This document shows positions 5,425 to 6,193 of a stretch of DNA of 6,193 bases, piece by piece (the first letter of the stretch is position 1; each line of letters begins with the position of its first letter). The translations under genes and the position numbers were made by a program. Under the pieces are notes generated by a model. The model did no database searches, was not told where the DNA came from, and worked only from the letters and a program-made list of their open reading frames with translations. The DNA comes from Candidatus Bathyarchaeota archaeon B26-1 (lineage in GTDB: Archaea > Thermoproteota > Bathyarchaeia > Bathyarchaeales > B26-1), in contig LUCD01000088.1 of assembly GCA_001593925.1 (NCBI GenBank), forward strand, positions 1 to 6,193, written 5' to 3'.

Positions 5425-6193
5425 ATGTTAGGCGAGTTCCTCGGGGTTCTGACGGCCCTCCTCTGGGCGGCCTCAACGATACTCTCCGCCAAAGCGCTCA
5501 GAGACGTGAACCCTATAAGGGTTAATATGTTGAGAACCCTCTTCTCGGCTGTGACCATGCCCTTCGTCTCCCTGGCCCTAGGAGAGCTCAATGAGATTCC
5601 CAACGTCGACTTGGAGAGCTTCCTGCTCGTGGTGGTAGCCATAATCATCGGCGTCGGGTTTGGGGACACCCTACTCTTCAAGAGCGTAACCATGATCGGA
5701 GTCTCAAAGTCATACACCATAGCGTACACTTACCCCCTCTTCACGATACTGATCGCGGTTCCAGCTTTAAGAGAGAGCCTAATCCCAAAACACCTTCTAG
5801 GCGCGATAGTCATAACATTCGGGGTGATCCTAGTAACCTCCAGCAGAAACGCTGACCAGAGAGGGGAAGCAGGGAACGTGAACGTGCGGGGTGTGCTCGT
5901 GGCATTAGGATGCTCGGTCATGTGGGCCGTTGGAACAGTTCTTGTGACGGCTGGGTTGAGAGGGATAAGCCCAACCCTAGCTAACACCCTCCGATTACCA
6001 TTCCTCTTCCTCTTTCTCCTAGCGGTCTCAAAACCAAAAGGAAAGTGGAACCTGAACCGTTGGAGCCTAGCCGCGATCGCCTTATCCGGCCTCTTAGGCA
6101 CAGTCGTAGGTGGGGTAACCTTCCTGCTCAGCGTCCAGATGATCGGTGCCTCGAGGGCGACCGCCCTAAGCGCAACCTCGCCGCTCTGGGCAT
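5425..6193 (+). CDS. EamA/DMT-superfamily transporter (3' end missing)
   Basis: An inner-membrane transporter of the drug/metabolite superfamily, truncated by the window end after 256 codons; the family is usually about 280-300 residues, so roughly 30-40 residues are missing. The first EamA repeat covers about residues 4-140: LLWAASTILSAKAL (12-25), hydrophobic helices near 33-52, 64-84, 92-113 and 121-138, and the typical YPLFTIL ... RESL end of the fourth helix. A hydrophilic linker (RNADQRGEAGNV) joins it to a second repeat starting at about 154 (VRGVLVALGCSVMWAVGTV). The sequence ends in TALSATSPLWA, which parallels the AYTYPLFTI of repeat one. The substrate cannot be read from the sequence. 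The ATG is the only plausible in-frame start; GAGGGG abuts it directly, and GGGG at 5413-5416 is 8 bases upstream. A six-codon ATG frame (5411-5431) overlaps the start. Confidence 0.88.
   Translation, partial: MLGEFLGVLTALLWAASTILSAKALRDVNPIRVNMLRTLFSAVTMPFVSLALGELNEIPNVDLESFLLVVVAIIIGVGFGDTLLFKSVTMIGVSKSYTIAYTYPLFTILIAVPALRESLIPKHLLGAIVITFGVILVTSSRNADQRGEAGNVNVRGVLVALGCSVMWAVGTVLVTAGLRGISPTLANTLRLPFLFLFLLAVSKPKGKWNLNRWSLAAIALSGLLGTVVGGVTFLLSVQMIGASRATALSATSPLWA

Noticed and set aside
5322..6101. Two minus-strand open frames under the transporter gene
   Set aside because: They mirror a clear EamA membrane protein in the forward frame; their composition (Thr/Ser/Pro/Arg-rich) is typical of antisense shadows.
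1..6193. Mobile elements, CRISPR arrays, tRNA or rRNA genes
   Set aside because: No long direct or inverted repeats, regularly spaced repeats, transposase-like frames or cloverleaf-like segments were seen by eye; the spacers are short and explained by promoters.

Overview
The window looks like chromosomal DNA from a thermophilic archaeon. The gene families are archaeal: a 20S proteasome beta subunit, NadM-type NMN adenylyltransferase and AMMECR1. Several start sites have archaeal TATA-like boxes about 25-30 bases ahead of the expected transcript start, with short leaders and GG-rich ribosome binding sites. Arginine codons are mostly AGG/AGA, and most genes appear to start with TTG or GTG. The proteasome beta subunit resembles the inactive beta subunit known from Sulfolobus and relatives. 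I therefore infer a TACK-group archaeon, but species and phylum cannot be fixed from this window alone.

Layout from left to right: (1) the last 39 codons of an unidentified gene (+); (2) a carbamoyltransferase of the ornithine/aspartate superfamily (+) with altered second-substrate residues; (3) a DedA/VTT-like membrane protein (-), converging on it with only 3 bases between the stops; (4) a divergent promoter region of about 220 bases; (5) proC, pyrroline-5-carboxylate reductase (+); (6) nadM, NMN adenylyltransferase (-), converging on proC; (7) an AT-rich divergent promoter region of about 100 bases; (8) a very short O6-alkylguanine-DNA alkyltransferase (+); (9) psmB, a proteasome beta subunit with Ala at the catalytic Thr1 position (+); (10) an AMMECR1 protein (+), 34 bases after psmB and probably co-transcribed with it; (11) an EamA/DMT-family transporter (+) with its own promoter, cut off by the window end.

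This is mainly a housekeeping region of single genes and gene pairs with separate promoters, not one pathway operon. The carbamoyltransferase and proC would both touch arginine/proline metabolism if the first were a real OTC, but its residues argue against that simple reading. I saw no mobile element, CRISPR array, tRNA or rRNA. The points most worth a second look are the carbamoyltransferase with OTC-like carbamoyl-phosphate motifs but no ornithine-binding motifs, the catalytically dead-looking proteasome subunit with its AMMECR1 neighbour, and the 112-residue alkyltransferase with a non-canonical active-site loop.
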